From a virus: a DNA stretch of 27,122 bases. Location of the stretch: the IMG/VR virus record IMGVR_UViG_3300040814_000011, positions 1 to 27,122 of that record; one strand, written 5' to 3'. Below the pieces are notes generated by a model. The model was given only the letters and a program-made list of their open reading frames with translations. It had not been told where the DNA came from and did no database searches. The position numbers were made by a program, and so were the translations under genes. Below, piece after piece: positions 6,923 to 12,984 of the stretch. Positions within the stretch are counted from its first letter, which is position 1; every line of letters begins with the position of its first letter.

Positions 6923-6949
6923 GCCGGTGCGGGTGTCCCCAACACCGGC
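6923..6949 (-). other. Spacer hairpin with GACA loop
   Basis: A 7-bp outer stem (6923-6929 with 6943-6949) encloses GGG-GACA-CCC on the minus strand. It lies between the stop at 6957 and the ribosome site of the next leftward gene. The same GACA loop caps hairpins at 8679-8699 and in seven of the pseudoknot elements. Confidence 0.55.
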
Positions 6950-6956
6950 CCCAAGG

Positions 6957-7655
6957 TTAGATGGTTTCAGTTACGTTCGTGAATTCTTCGATCTCGGAGA
7001 TGATGCTCCCGACAACGGGGACGGTGATACAGGGACGCCGCAGCGTCTCCCTGTCGTCCGTCTCCCCGATCATGCAGGAAAGCTCCACCGCCTCGACAGT
7101 CTCGACAGACCACACGCCCTTGTTTGTGAAGGTCGTGAAGAAGGCCGGTCCAGCCCAAGGGCTGTAGTGGACAGAGTACGTCCCCGGCTCCGAGTCTGAG
7201 AGACCCATCGCTCCGGTTTGTCTCCAGATCCCTGAGGCTCCGAGAGATGGATGGGTTTGTCTCCAGATCCCTGAGGCTCCGAGAGATGGATGTTCATCCA
7301 CCTTCGCACGAGCAGACATGAGGTCCATCGGACCAAAGATGTCGATCTTGCAGTAGGTGGACATGTCGGCAATGTTGTAGTCGCTCTTGGTTGAGAGCGG
7401 GAAGTGCCAGTTTCCACCGACCGCGATCACATCTCCAAGCACACGGGCGTGGACGTTCTTGCGTCCCTCGTCCTGTGCCCTCTCTCTGCCAGCCTCGCTG
7501 ATCTGGAATGAAGATTGACCCATCCAGACATGCTGGGCGTGGGCAATCACCCTACCGTAGTGGTAGTCGGGGAGTTCCTGCGTAGTCAGGTCCTCGTTCC
7601 GAATCGAAAACAACCGCTTGTGGTTGTTCCAATAGACTCCACATCGTAATCCCAT
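6957..7655 (-). CDS. Hypothetical protein with perfect internal duplication
   Basis: A 232-residue protein of no recognised family. It starts MGLRCGVYWNNHKRLF at 7655, after a CGAAAGGAAG ribosome site; in-frame codons further upstream run through a structured spacer and are rejected. A 13-residue unit (HPSLGASGIWRQT) is repeated twice in tandem near residues 123-148, encoded by two identical 39-base copies. The C-terminal part is beta-rich (YSVHYSPWAGPAFFTTFTN). Identical copies imply a very recent duplication or a sequence assembly effect. Confidence 0.6.
   Translation of the reverse strand: MGLRCGVYWNNHKRLFSIRNEDLTTQELPDYHYGRVIAHAQHVWMGQSSFQISEAGRERAQDEGRKNVHARVLGDVIAVGGNWHFPLSTKSDYNIADMSTYCKIDIFGPMDLMSARAKVDEHPSLGASGIWRQTHPSLGASGIWRQTGAMGLSDSEPGTYSVHYSPWAGPAFFTTFTNKGVWSVETVEAVELSCMIGETDDRETLRRPCITVPVVGSIISEIEEFTNVTETI
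7215..7292 (-). repeat. Perfect 39-bp tandem repeat, two copies
   Basis: 7215-7253 and 7254-7292 are identical over 39 bases, an exact multiple of three, so the reading frame of the surrounding gene is kept. No other copy is seen in the window. Confidence 0.95.
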
Positions 7656-7716
7656 AACATCTTCCTTTCGTGTGCCTGACAGGCTCAGGCTGGCCTTGGC
7701 CCGTAGTGGGCCAGAG

Positions 7717-7808
7717 TGGCGGACAGGGGTGTCGAACCCCCGTTCGTGAGACCTCCCCACTGGTTAGGAGTCGAGCGCATGACACTCGGCGGGGTACTCA
7801 CGCCGCCA
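7717..7808 (-). ncRNA. tRNA-like structured RNA in a spacer
   Basis: On the minus strand, a T-arm with loop TTCGACA (stem 7725-7729/7737-7741) sits inside an acceptor-like helix (7717-7722/7803-7808). A 6-bp helix (7745-7750/7797-7802) stacks on that acceptor, followed by 4-bp (7755-7758/7791-7794) and 6-bp (7772-7777/7783-7788, with a G-U possible only on the minus strand) helices. No canonical D-arm or anticodon loop can be assigned. It lies between the stop at 7815 and the start at 7655. It may be a tRNA mimic or a degenerate class II tRNA. Confidence 0.5.
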
Positions 7809-7814
7809 GCCTTC

Positions 7815-8168
7815 TCAGTTCATGGACACGGGAATGTTGTCGAGCGTTCTCGTCGACTTGGGGTCGTTCATAGCACGCTCGCAAGACTCCGCATCAAGTA
7901 AGTCACCTACTCGGGTGAGGAATTCACCAACCGTGACCGCCTCGCCTGAGATTTCTTCGCGTTTCAGGATCTGGACAAACATCTCGGCTAACGCCTCGTA
8001 GTCGTCCTCAGCAAAGCACTTACCGCCGGTAAGCGACTCCGCTCTCCCCATGAAACCCTTCAGGCACGATGGCTGGTAAGCAACCGTCCTGATCAAACCT
8101 CCAAACAGGGACACCGCCATGGTGTGGTTTATCTTCCTGTCGTCCTTGTAGTGGTCCTTGTAGTCCAT
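7815..8168 (-). CDS. Hypothetical protein
   Basis: A 117-residue protein with a charged start (MDYKDHYKDDRK), a short hydrophobic patch (MAVSLFGGLI) and two acidic helices (EDDYEALAEMFVQILKREE and VGEFLTRVGDLLDAE). No family is recognised. The ribosome site is AAAGGAGAG, six bases before ATG. It is one gene of the leftward series of small phage genes. Confidence 0.6.
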   Translation of the reverse strand: MDYKDHYKDDRKINHTMAVSLFGGLIRTVAYQPSCLKGFMGRAESLTGGKCFAEDDYEALAEMFVQILKREEISGEAVTVGEFLTRVGDLLDAESCERAMNDPKSTRTLDNIPVSMN

Positions 8169-8204
8169 AAGTCTCTCCTTTCGTAAGAGTGAGAAGTGAA
8201 GTGG

Positions 8205-8239
8205 ACGCCGCAGCCTTTCGGCGTACGACGCCCTTCGGC
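8205..8239 (-). other. Spacer hairpins
   Basis: Between two leftward genes, ACGCCG at 8205-8210 pairs with CGGCGT at 8219-8224; alternatively GCC-GAAA-GGC can form within it on the minus strand. A second short hairpin (GCC at 8230-8232 with GGC at 8237-8239) follows. Both are near the stop at 8240. Confidence 0.4.
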
Positions 8240-8629
8240 CTATTTGAGGCCGTCCCCGAAATGGGAAGTGTTGTTGTCAATGCACAAGGCCACTCGTGGC
8301 CGGTCGGCAGACTCCGCGAACACCTCCTCCGCTTCATCCTCAGCCGCCGGAACCTCGACCACTGGTTCAGTGGCGAGTTCCTCAACAGCAGGATTGTAGA
8401 AGCGGAACCGCAGCTTGCCCATTCGCGTTAGCGACTGGACTTGCAGCTTCAGTCCGCTCCTCTTTGCGTAGGAGTACAGGATGCCACGGAAGGAGACGGG
8501 CTTGCAATCGAAGTCCACTCCTGCCGTTACCTCCCAGATGTTCCCGTCAGCCCACCTGTCCCACGGGTACTTTGCGTTCCCGTGTCCGTTGGTTGACCCA
8601 TCAAAGAAAGACAACACTTTTTTCGCCAT
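8240..8629 (-). CDS. YPW..W phage protein, paralogue A
   Basis: A 129-residue protein. Residues about 20-75 (KYPWDRWADGNIWEVTAG, then SFRGILYSYAKRSG and MGKLRFRFYNP) align with the neighbour at 8710-8991, and together they define a YPWxxWxDGxxWE...GxDF motif. The C-terminal third is acidic and unique to this copy (VEVPAAEDEAEEVFAESAD). Similar small proteins occur in other phages, but their function is not known. The fold suggests a compact nucleic-acid-binding domain, which is speculative. Start by ATG after AAAGGAGAT. Confidence 0.6.
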   Translation of the reverse strand: MAKKVLSFFDGSTNGHGNAKYPWDRWADGNIWEVTAGVDFDCKPVSFRGILYSYAKRSGLKLQVQSLTRMGKLRFRFYNPAVEELATEPVVEVPAAEDEAEEVFAESADRPRVALCIDNNTSHFGDGLK

Positions 8630-8678
8630 TTGTGTATCTCCTTTCATAGAGAGTGAAGTGAAAAGGCGAAGTGAGCAA

Positions 8679-8699
8679 GGGGGGCCTGTCGGCTCCCCC
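8679..8699 (-). terminator. GC-rich hairpin with GACA loop
   Basis: Stem 8679-8686 with 8691-8699 (one unpaired base), loop GACA on the minus strand, just beyond the stop of the gene at 8710. No U tract follows, so it may protect the 3' end or weakly attenuate, not terminate fully. Confidence 0.45.
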
Positions 8700-8709
8700 T
8701 CGCCCCGAC

Positions 8710-8991
8710 TCACATGGAGTCCTCGTCGGCATCGTCCTCGTCGACATCACCGTCGATGTCCACGAAGCGAAATCTAATGACACCCTCGTCTGGTATGGTC
8801 ATGCTTGTGACCTTCATGGCCAACGTCTTGGCAATGGAGTACAGGCCGTTGCGGAAGCTGTTGAGCGTACACTCGAAGTCTTCGCCCTTCGCAACTTCCC
8901 ACGTCCTGCCATCCGTCCACTCTGCCCAAGGGTATTGGTGAGTTCGTCCACGGTTGGCAACCAGTAGGCTGTCACTGACTGTCTTTGCCAT
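8710..8991 (-). CDS. YPW..W phage protein, paralogue B
   Basis: A 93-residue protein, paralogous to the next downstream gene (8240-8629). Shared features are the QYPWAEWTDGRTWE motif, GxDFxC, SFRNGLYSIAK and a strand ending IRFRF. The tail is highly acidic (DIDGDVDEDDADEDSM), so both copies end in acidic sequence of different length. The start follows AAAGGAGAA, which lies inside the upstream gene's end (20-base overlap). Tandem duplication with divergence is the simplest explanation. Confidence 0.6.
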   Translation of the reverse strand: MAKTVSDSLLVANRGRTHQYPWAEWTDGRTWEVAKGEDFECTLNSFRNGLYSIAKTLAMKVTSMTIPDEGVIRFRFVDIDGDVDEDDADEDSM

Positions 8992-9172
8992 CTCGGTTCT
9001 CCTTTCTAAGGCGAAGCAGTTCCGCTACGTCTGATTCGTAGATCGCAACTGCCTCTAGATCAGTGAGTCCGAGGGAGCGGTATCTGTCCTTGTACCCCTC
9101 CCAGTTCCAACCACGATAGAGCATGAACTCCTCGTGGTCATGTAGAGCTTTGACTCCTTCAAAGCTGTCCAC
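8972..9172 (-). CDS. Small acidic hypothetical protein, GTG start
   Basis: A 66-residue protein beginning VDSFEGVKALHDHEEFMLYRGWNWEGYKDRY and ending in a charged helix (DVAELLRLRKENRDG). GTG at 9172 is chosen because AAAGGAGG lies just upstream; the TTG at 9187 would place the ribosome site inside the gene. It has a strongly helical second half (LTDLEAVAIYESDVAELL). No family is recognised. Confidence 0.55.
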   Translation of the reverse strand: MDSFEGVKALHDHEEFMLYRGWNWEGYKDRYRSLGLTDLEAVAIYESDVAELLRLRKENRDGKDSQ

Positions 9173-9211
9173 ATCACCTCCTTTCAATCGTGACCGTAAG
9201 CTGATGTGAAT

Positions 9212-9282
9212 GGAGCATTGGTCGACTTACGCCTTTCGGCTGCGAGTGCCAGCATCGCCACGTGGCGGCTGCTCCGTGATGC
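9212..9282 (-). promoter_or_regulatory. Spacer pseudoknot RNA, copy 1
   Basis: P1 pairs 9212-9217 (GGAGCA) with 9270-9275. P2 pairs 9252-9256 (GCATC) with 9278-9282. The P1 partner lies inside the P2 loop, so the two make an H-type pseudoknot. P4 is GCC-GAAA-GGC on the minus strand (9231-9240), a GNRA hairpin; P3 is GCCA/TGGC at 9257-9266. It lies upstream of the GTG at 9172. Confidence 0.7.
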
Positions 9283-9284
9283 CT

Positions 9285-9298
9285 CCCCCTTGCGGGGG
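9285..9298 (-). other. GNRA stem-loop after DUF932 gene
   Basis: CCCCC-GCAA-GGGGG on the minus strand, a GNRA tetraloop hairpin, 10 bases beyond the stop at 9309 and directly before pseudoknot copy 1. There is no U tract. Confidence 0.55.
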
Positions 9299-9308
9299 CG
9301 TGAAGTGG

Positions 9309-10376
9309 TTACGCAGCCATGGCGATCTTCCGCCATTCGCTGGGAGTCGAGTCGATCAGCCGACCACCGAACTGTTCAAGCTCAGTGGCTCTGTCGTAAG
9401 ACTTCCGATTCTCAGCAGCACGGGTGATGGCGTTGGCCATACCCCACTGGCTGAGGTCGCTGCCAGCAATCAGGTTGGCCATCACGTCGTCGGTTTCGTC
9501 CTCGGACAATCCGAAGCGACGTTGCACAACCTCAATCGCCTTCTGGGGTTTCCCCTCAATGCGGCGGTCGGTAGTCTCACGAAGCTGGTCGAGCCTCTCC
9601 TCCCAGCTACTCTGGTCGAAGATAGCGTCGACTGCGTCCCTGATCTTTGCCCAGAAGGCTGCATCGTCGAGCTTCCGGGTCGAGTCCTTGTAGAACTCCT
9701 GAGCAGCATCGACCGCGCCGACGCCCGTACTACGTCCAAGGTGGGTCTTGCGAACCGCTGTCGCCTGAACCATCCCGTTCGTGCAGACGAGCCGATAAAG
9801 GAACTCGTCAATCCTCAGGGATCCCTGTCCGACCTCGGAGTTGGACACAACAATCCCGCCCTGAACCGTGTCACCAACGGCGACATCGCCAACCAACCTC
9901 GGGCTTGTAGCCTTGAGGTAGAGGCGAGACTCCGTAAGCTCACACGACTTCATTTCGAGATCGCTGTCCTCGAACGCTGGCATTATCGAGCCAAGCAGTT
10001 CGTAGTTGTCCAGAGGACGGTAGCGATCAGAGAGGAACGCACGAACCGTGTCGGTTCTGGCGTCGGTTCGGACAAGACGATTCTTCCCGTCACCATCATT
10101 CCACCAGTGGTTGATGTTGTCAGCGAGAAGACTCGGGCACTCGGCCCGCATCCTGTCGTAGTACGCCTTTGGAATCTTCGCAGCGGCAGCGATCTGCCCG
10201 TGGGCGAGATCAGTTGCCCTGTGGTACTGCATGTCCTCCGAGATGTCGAAGTACACGTCGGCAGTACCGACTGCGGCGGCTTCCATTGCTCTGGTGTTGA
10301 CCGTGAAATCTTTGCCGTTGTCTCGCAACGACTGGACCTCTTGGGCAATCTCAGAAATATTACGTCCCAACTTCAT
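9309..10376 (-). CDS. DUF932 family protein
   Basis: A 355-residue protein, the longest in the leftward cluster. It carries the DUF932 signatures VRAFLSDRYRPLDNYELL (about residues 110-127), a following region LYLKATSPRLVGDVAVGDTVQGGIVVSNSEVG, and RLVCTNGMV near residue 193. DUF932 proteins are widespread in phages and plasmids and of uncertain role. The length agrees with the family (about 300-380). Start follows AAAGGAGAG. Upstream is a 577-base gap containing structured RNA. Confidence 0.8.
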   Translation of the reverse strand: MKLGRNISEIAQEVQSLRDNGKDFTVNTRAMEAAAVGTADVYFDISEDMQYHRATDLAHGQIAAAAKIPKAYYDRMRAECPSLLADNINHWWNDGDGKNRLVRTDARTDTVRAFLSDRYRPLDNYELLGSIMPAFEDSDLEMKSCELTESRLYLKATSPRLVGDVAVGDTVQGGIVVSNSEVGQGSLRIDEFLYRLVCTNGMVQATAVRKTHLGRSTGVGAVDAAQEFYKDSTRKLDDAAFWAKIRDAVDAIFDQSSWEERLDQLRETTDRRIEGKPQKAIEVVQRRFGLSEDETDDVMANLIAGSDLSQWGMANAITRAAENRKSYDRATELEQFGGRLIDSTPSEWRKIAMAA

Positions 10377-10399
10377 AAGTCTCTCCTTTCGAGAGTGGT

Positions 10400-10427
10400 G
10401 GGGGAGATAACCTGCCCCCCCGACAGG
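10400..10427 (-). promoter_or_regulatory. Compact H-type pseudoknot before DUF932
   Basis: GGGGG (10400-10404) pairs with CCCCC (10415-10419) and CCTG (10411-10414) with CAGG (10424-10427). The two helices interleave, giving a small pseudoknot about 10 bases upstream of the DUF932 ribosome site. It differs in sequence and size from the ten-copy family. A hairpin GTCAGC/GCTGAC (10429-10444) adjoins it. Confidence 0.45.
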
Positions 10428-10428
10428 T

Positions 10429-10953
10429 GTCAGCGATTGCTGACGTGTACCTAGTGAAAGGTGATCGACACCCGACCTTGCAGATAACCCACGGCGATGA
10501 ATTCTCCCGTATCGGGATCACCGCTGCTAGCAGGGTCTCTACTGAGGGGATGAATCAAACAGCGGTGCTCGAGGGACTAGCAGGGACCTGTACGCAGAAG
10601 ACTGCGGTAGCTGAACTAGTGAGTAAGATCGTGTATCATCCGCGGTCACCTAGGCTCGCACGGCGAGGGAAACGTCTACTGCACTACCAGCCCTATCCGA
10701 GTACTACTGGAGGGAGGTATGTCTCGTGTCGAAGACTTGTTGTTCATCTCCTCGGTCGGGTGGCGATCACCGCTCACCCAAAGGTGAGAGGAGAGTGCAG
10801 GGGGGTGGAGGTAGGCATCGCAGAAAACCTGCCACCCCCCGTACCCCTGTGGCGTGTGAGGGCCGGTCGGGGCTGCACTCGTCTCTCGTCTCTACCCTAT
10901 GTATCGACACATCGGGCAAAGAACTTTACGTGTTTCTCCTCAGTTTCTCAGTT
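10429..10953 (-). ncRNA. Candidate long structured RNA region (no gene)
   Basis: This gap holds many helices and no convincing gene. Examples are 10494-10500/10518-10524, whose G-U pairs only on the minus strand, with inner TCCCG/CGGGA. A three-way junction is closed by 10748-10752/10789-10793, with hairpins at 10759-10771 and 10773-10788. GTGCAG/CTGCAC (10795-10800/10873-10878) encloses a 13-bp stem with one bulge (10800-10815/10828-10840). A weak copy of the hairpin seen at 12985-13018 lies near 10895-10916. It could be the leader of the DUF932 transcript or a separate RNA. Confidence 0.4.
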
Positions 10954-11160
10954 TTAGACCGGAACAAAGCTGTAGTAAAAGCGTGGGGTGTGCTGGAACT
11001 CCAAGGAACCAATCACTCCGTCGGACTTGCGTTTGACCACCACCAGCGGGGCAGCGAACTGCCTTACCGTGTAGTCGTCTTGCAACTCCTCCGTGTTCCA
11101 CACCTGTCCAAACTTCTGCTCAAGGGCAGTCCGTTCAGGGTCGTAGGCTGAGTCGTTCAT
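10954..11160 (-). CDS. Small conserved phage protein
   Basis: A 68-residue protein with the pattern WNTEELQDDYTVRQFAAPLVVVKRKSDGVIGSLEFQHTPRFYYSF. This beta-rich signature (TxELqxDfxV..F.AP.v.V.RK.DG..G.L.F...PR.Y) recurs in small phage proteins of unknown function. The start follows AAGGAGACTCAG. No larger gene is possible here. Confidence 0.6.
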   Translation of the reverse strand: MNDSAYDPERTALEQKFGQVWNTEELQDDYTVRQFAAPLVVVKRKSDGVIGSLEFQHTPRFYYSFVPV

Positions 11161-11190
11161 CTGAGTCTCCTTGTGAAGGGAAGTGAAACT

Positions 11191-11242
11191 GGAGCATTGG
11201 TTGGTTATCCAGCACTGCCTCGTGGCGGCTGCTCCGTAGTGC
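11191..11242 (-). promoter_or_regulatory. Spacer pseudoknot RNA, copy 2
   Basis: P1 pairs 11191-11196 (GGAGCA) with 11230-11235; P2 pairs 11212-11216 (GCACT) with 11238-11242 (AGTGC). P2 differs from copy 1 (GCATC/GATGC) by a compensatory change. P4 is TGG/CCA at 11202-11211 and P3 is GCC/GGC at 11217-11226. It lies upstream of the gene starting at 11160. Confidence 0.7.
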
Positions 11243-11246
11243 CTAC

Positions 11247-11271
11247 GCAGCGTGACCGTAAGCCACGCTGC
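11247..11271 (-). other. Spacer stem-loop, 8 bp
   Basis: GCAGCGTG (11247-11254) pairs with CACGCTGC (11264-11271). On the minus strand the loop side GCTTACGGT can extend the stem by G-U and C-G. The same loop sequence appears at 11703-11729 with a different stem. Confidence 0.6.
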
Positions 11272-11280
11272 GCCTTGTTG

Positions 11281-11601
11281 CTACTTACCGTCAATTCGAT
11301 TGATTTCGAGGGGCTTGCTGCTGGACTTATCCCAGATCAGCGCGCCGTCGATGTCCGAGACCCTCGTGTCACCGGACACCACCCACCAGATTTGAGCCTC
11401 CTTGACTTTCAAGGCTCGCCCCCTGATCTTCTTGAGTTCGGCCTTGGCCTCCTCAACCGTGTCGCCAATACCGAAGTAGTGAGCGACCATGATCAGGATC
11501 TTGGTCAGGTTGTGTCTCATGGGGACGCGGTCTTCCGCATCCACAAACTCGGGTTCAGGTTCATCACCCACGAAGGGCTTCGATCTCTTGACTGTGGTCA
11601 T
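11281..11601 (-). CDS. Hypothetical protein
   Basis: A 106-residue protein with an acidic N terminus (GDEPEPEFVDAEDR), a central helix (LTKILIMVAHYFGIGDTVEEAKAELKKI) and a beta-rich end (AQIWWVVSGDTRVSDIDGALIWD). No family is recognised. Start follows AAAAGGAGAT, and the conserved CACTTCC lies just before it. Confidence 0.6.
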   Translation of the reverse strand: MTTVKRSKPFVGDEPEPEFVDAEDRVPMRHNLTKILIMVAHYFGIGDTVEEAKAELKKIRGRALKVKEAQIWWVVSGDTRVSDIDGALIWDKSSSKPLEINRIDGK

Positions 11602-11629
11602 AGCAATATCTCCTTTTGGGGAAGTGATT

Positions 11630-11699
11630 GAGACTTAGTGGGCTTACGTCTTTCGACTGCCAGTGCCAGCATCGCCAACTAGGAGGCGTCTCTTGATGC
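11630..11699 (-). promoter_or_regulatory. Spacer pseudoknot RNA, copy 3
   Basis: P1 pairs 11630-11634 (GAGAC) with 11688-11692 (GTCTC), a compensatory change from copies 1 and 2. P2 pairs 11669-11673 (GCATC) with 11695-11699. P4 is GTC-GAAA-GAC on the minus strand (11648-11657), where copy 1 has GCC-GAAA-GGC: a compensated pair around the same GNRA loop. It lies upstream of the gene starting at 11601. Confidence 0.75.
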
Positions 11700-11702
11700 C
11701 AC

Positions 11703-11729
11703 GGCGGCGTGACCGTAAGCCACGCCGCC
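11703..11729 (-). other. Spacer stem-loop, 9 bp
   Basis: GGCGGCGTG (11703-11711) pairs with CACGCCGCC (11721-11729), loop ACCGTAAGC as in the hairpin at 11247-11271. It begins 7 bases beyond the stop at 11736. Confidence 0.6.
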
Positions 11730-11735
11730 TGTAAT

Positions 11736-12152
11736 TCAACTGACCGGCGGGTTGACCCCGCTCATGTGGATTACCACATCCCGTACCATTGTGAGGGCCG
11801 AAGCCCCGCCTGATGCCGGTGAGTAAGAGAAATCATCCAACGCATCATTGACCTTGTCGTGACGGGAGAAGTCCGCGTAGTGACGAACCCTTTTCAGGTT
11901 GTCACCAGCGTAGTCTCCAGTCCAGTGGGGGTCGCTCATGTCTCCCTTCATGGGAGGGTCATAGGCGTACACCCTGTACGGATGGATTGTGTTCGCCGTG
12001 TTGTTGGTTTTCTCGATCAGGCCAATCGACCACGTATGGTCGCCTTCCCGATAGATAATCAACCAACGGCGACCTCTCCCATTCGGGAAGTAGCCCACTC
12101 GCTTGACTTCGGTCGTCTGCATCATCTGATCAAGTTCACTCATTGCGCTCAT
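11736..12152 (-). CDS. Hypothetical protein
   Basis: A 138-residue protein. The centre is beta-rich (RWLIIYREGDHTWSIGLIEK) with a Tyr/His/Asp-rich stretch (DPHWTGDYAGDNLKRVRHYADFSRHD) and a C-terminal helix (ALTMVRDVVIHMSG). No family is recognised. ATG at 12152 follows AAGGAGATATTCAA; an in-frame ATG three codons later is an alternative. Confidence 0.6.
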   Translation of the reverse strand: MSAMSELDQMMQTTEVKRVGYFPNGRGRRWLIIYREGDHTWSIGLIEKTNNTANTIHPYRVYAYDPPMKGDMSDPHWTGDYAGDNLKRVRHYADFSRHDKVNDALDDFSYSPASGGASALTMVRDVVIHMSGVNPPVS

Positions 12153-12181
12153 TTGAATATCTCCTTCTTAGGGAAGTGAAT

Positions 12182-12256
12182 GACTCGTCAGCTTAGGCCG
12201 TCATCGTTGTCACTCAGGCCGTACAGCAGCACCACATGAAGGTGAGTCTTTGCTGC
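12182..12256 (-). promoter_or_regulatory. Spacer pseudoknot RNA, copy 4
   Basis: P1 GACTC (12182-12186) pairs with GAGTC (12244-12248). P2 GCAGCA (12226-12231) pairs with TGCTGC (12251-12256). P0 GGCC pairs 12196-12199 with 12217-12220. P4 is GT/AC around TGTC (GACA on the minus strand) at 12206-12213. It lies upstream of the gene starting at 12152. Confidence 0.75.
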
Positions 12257-12261
12257 CATTG

Positions 12262-12333
12262 AGGGGAGGGCGGGGACAGGGGGTGGCAGTGAGCAACAGA
12301 GCTTTGCCACCCCCCATCCTGCTACGCCTCCCC
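12262..12333 (-). other. Long spacer stem-loop
   Basis: An inner 10-bp stem GGGGGTGGCA (12279-12288) pairs with TGCCACCCCC (12305-12314). An outer stem GGGGAGG.CG pairs near 12262-12271 with 12325-12333. It lies between the stop of the SWIM-like gene and pseudoknot copy 4. The inner GGTGGCA stem resembles the one at 10800-10840. Confidence 0.55.
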
Positions 12334-12340
12334 AACAGAG

Positions 12341-12529
12341 CTACGCACTAATGTCAGTGCGGATCTGCTCCAGATGCTTGCAACAGGTAGCACCCTTGCG
12401 GAAGGTACGAAACCGCTGGCTCATGCACGAGCAGTCAAGCTGCCCGTTGGGCTTGCGGGTAATGTCGTAGTGCTTCTTTCCGCTCGATGAGCGGACGGTC
12501 GCAAGGATCTCTCGTTTCTTTGCACCCAT
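12341..12529 (-). CDS. SWIM-like zinc-finger protein
   Basis: A 62-residue protein with DCSCMSQRF (C33, C35) and, 14 residues on, CCKHLEQI (C50, H52). CxC...CxH is the SWIM zinc-finger pattern, which binds DNA or protein. The N terminus is basic (GAKKREILATVRSSSGKKHYDI). Start follows AAGGAGACAGAAC. A role in regulation or DNA binding is inferred from the fold only. Confidence 0.65.
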   Translation of the reverse strand: MGAKKREILATVRSSSGKKHYDITRKPNGQLDCSCMSQRFRTFRKGATCCKHLEQIRTDISA

Positions 12530-12558
12530 AGTTCTGTCTCCTTAGGGGGAAGTGAAGT

Positions 12559-12633
12559 GACCCGTCAGCTTAGGCCGTCTTAGCTGTCGCTCAGGCCGTA
12601 CAGCAGCACCGCATGAAGGTGGGTCGTTGCTGC
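12559..12633 (-). promoter_or_regulatory. Spacer pseudoknot RNA, copy 5
   Basis: P1 is GACCC (12559-12563) with GGGTC (12621-12625), a compensated change from copy 4. P2 is GCAGCA (12603-12608) with TGCTGC (12628-12633). P0 GGCC pairs 12573-12576 with 12594-12597. P4 AGC/GCT (12582-12591) replaces GT/AC. Upstream of the gene starting at 12529. Confidence 0.75.
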
Positions 12634-12638
12634 CTGAA

Positions 12639-12656
12639 GCGCGACCGTAGTCGCGC
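12639..12656 (-). other. Stem-loop with UNCG tetraloop
   Basis: GCGCGAC (12639-12645) pairs with GTCGCGC (12650-12656). On the minus strand the loop is C(UACG)G, a stable UNCG tetraloop, which supports transcription of this strand as RNA. Confidence 0.65.
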
Positions 12657-12670
12657 CTCTGTTGAGTTAG

Positions 12671-12871
12671 TTATCGAGGGAAACCGACCGCGCGATCAAC
12701 AAGGTACGAGTCAATCTTGCATACTGCGACCTCGCATGATCGGGACAACTCACTGAGTTGGTCGTTTGTCATGTTCTCGGGGTCGCGAACTCCGCTGAAG
12801 CCCTTGAGGGCTAGCTTGCAGACTTCTCGCAAGTTCTCGCGGACCTGTTCCGCAGTCACTGGATTTCGCAT
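12671..12871 (-). CDS. Small helical hypothetical protein
   Basis: A 66-residue, largely helical protein (TAEQVRENLREVCKLALKGF, then NDQLSELSRSCEVAVCKIDSYLV). No family is recognised. Start at 12871 follows AGAGGAGACAG. Helix-rich composition is typical of small phage regulatory proteins, without further support. Confidence 0.55.
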   Translation of the reverse strand: MRNPVTAEQVRENLREVCKLALKGFSGVRDPENMTNDQLSELSRSCEVAVCKIDSYLVDRAVGFPR

Positions 12872-12902
12872 AACTCTGTCTCCTCTTGTGGGGAAGTGAA
12901 AT

Positions 12903-12978
12903 GATTCGTCAGCTTAGGCCGTCGTAGCTGTCGCTCGGGCCGTACAGCAGCACCATCGTGAAGGTGAATCGTTGCTGC
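12903..12978 (-). promoter_or_regulatory. Spacer pseudoknot RNA, copy 6
   Basis: P1 is GATTC (12903-12907) with GAATC (12966-12970), again compensated. P2 is GCAGCA (12947-12952) with TGCTGC (12973-12978). P0 GGCC pairs 12917-12920 with 12938-12941. P4 AGC/GCT is at 12926-12935. Upstream of the gene starting at 12871. Confidence 0.75.
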
Positions 12979-12984
12979 CTCTCA

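Noticed and set aside
9210-10454. Rightward 414-codon frame opposite DUF932
   Set aside because: Antisense shadow of the DUF932 gene; GC-rich sequence keeps such frames open.
10427-10957. Rightward frame of 176 codons in the DUF932 leader gap
   Set aside because: No Shine-Dalgarno, opposite to the local genes, low-complexity biased residues, and the same bases form many RNA helices.
12924-12971. Short leftward leader peptide inside pseudoknot copy 6 (about 15 codons)
   Set aside because: A similar frame appears in some copies (GTG, TTG or ATG start), but others have early stops or no stop. The conserved residues are explained by the RNA pairing.
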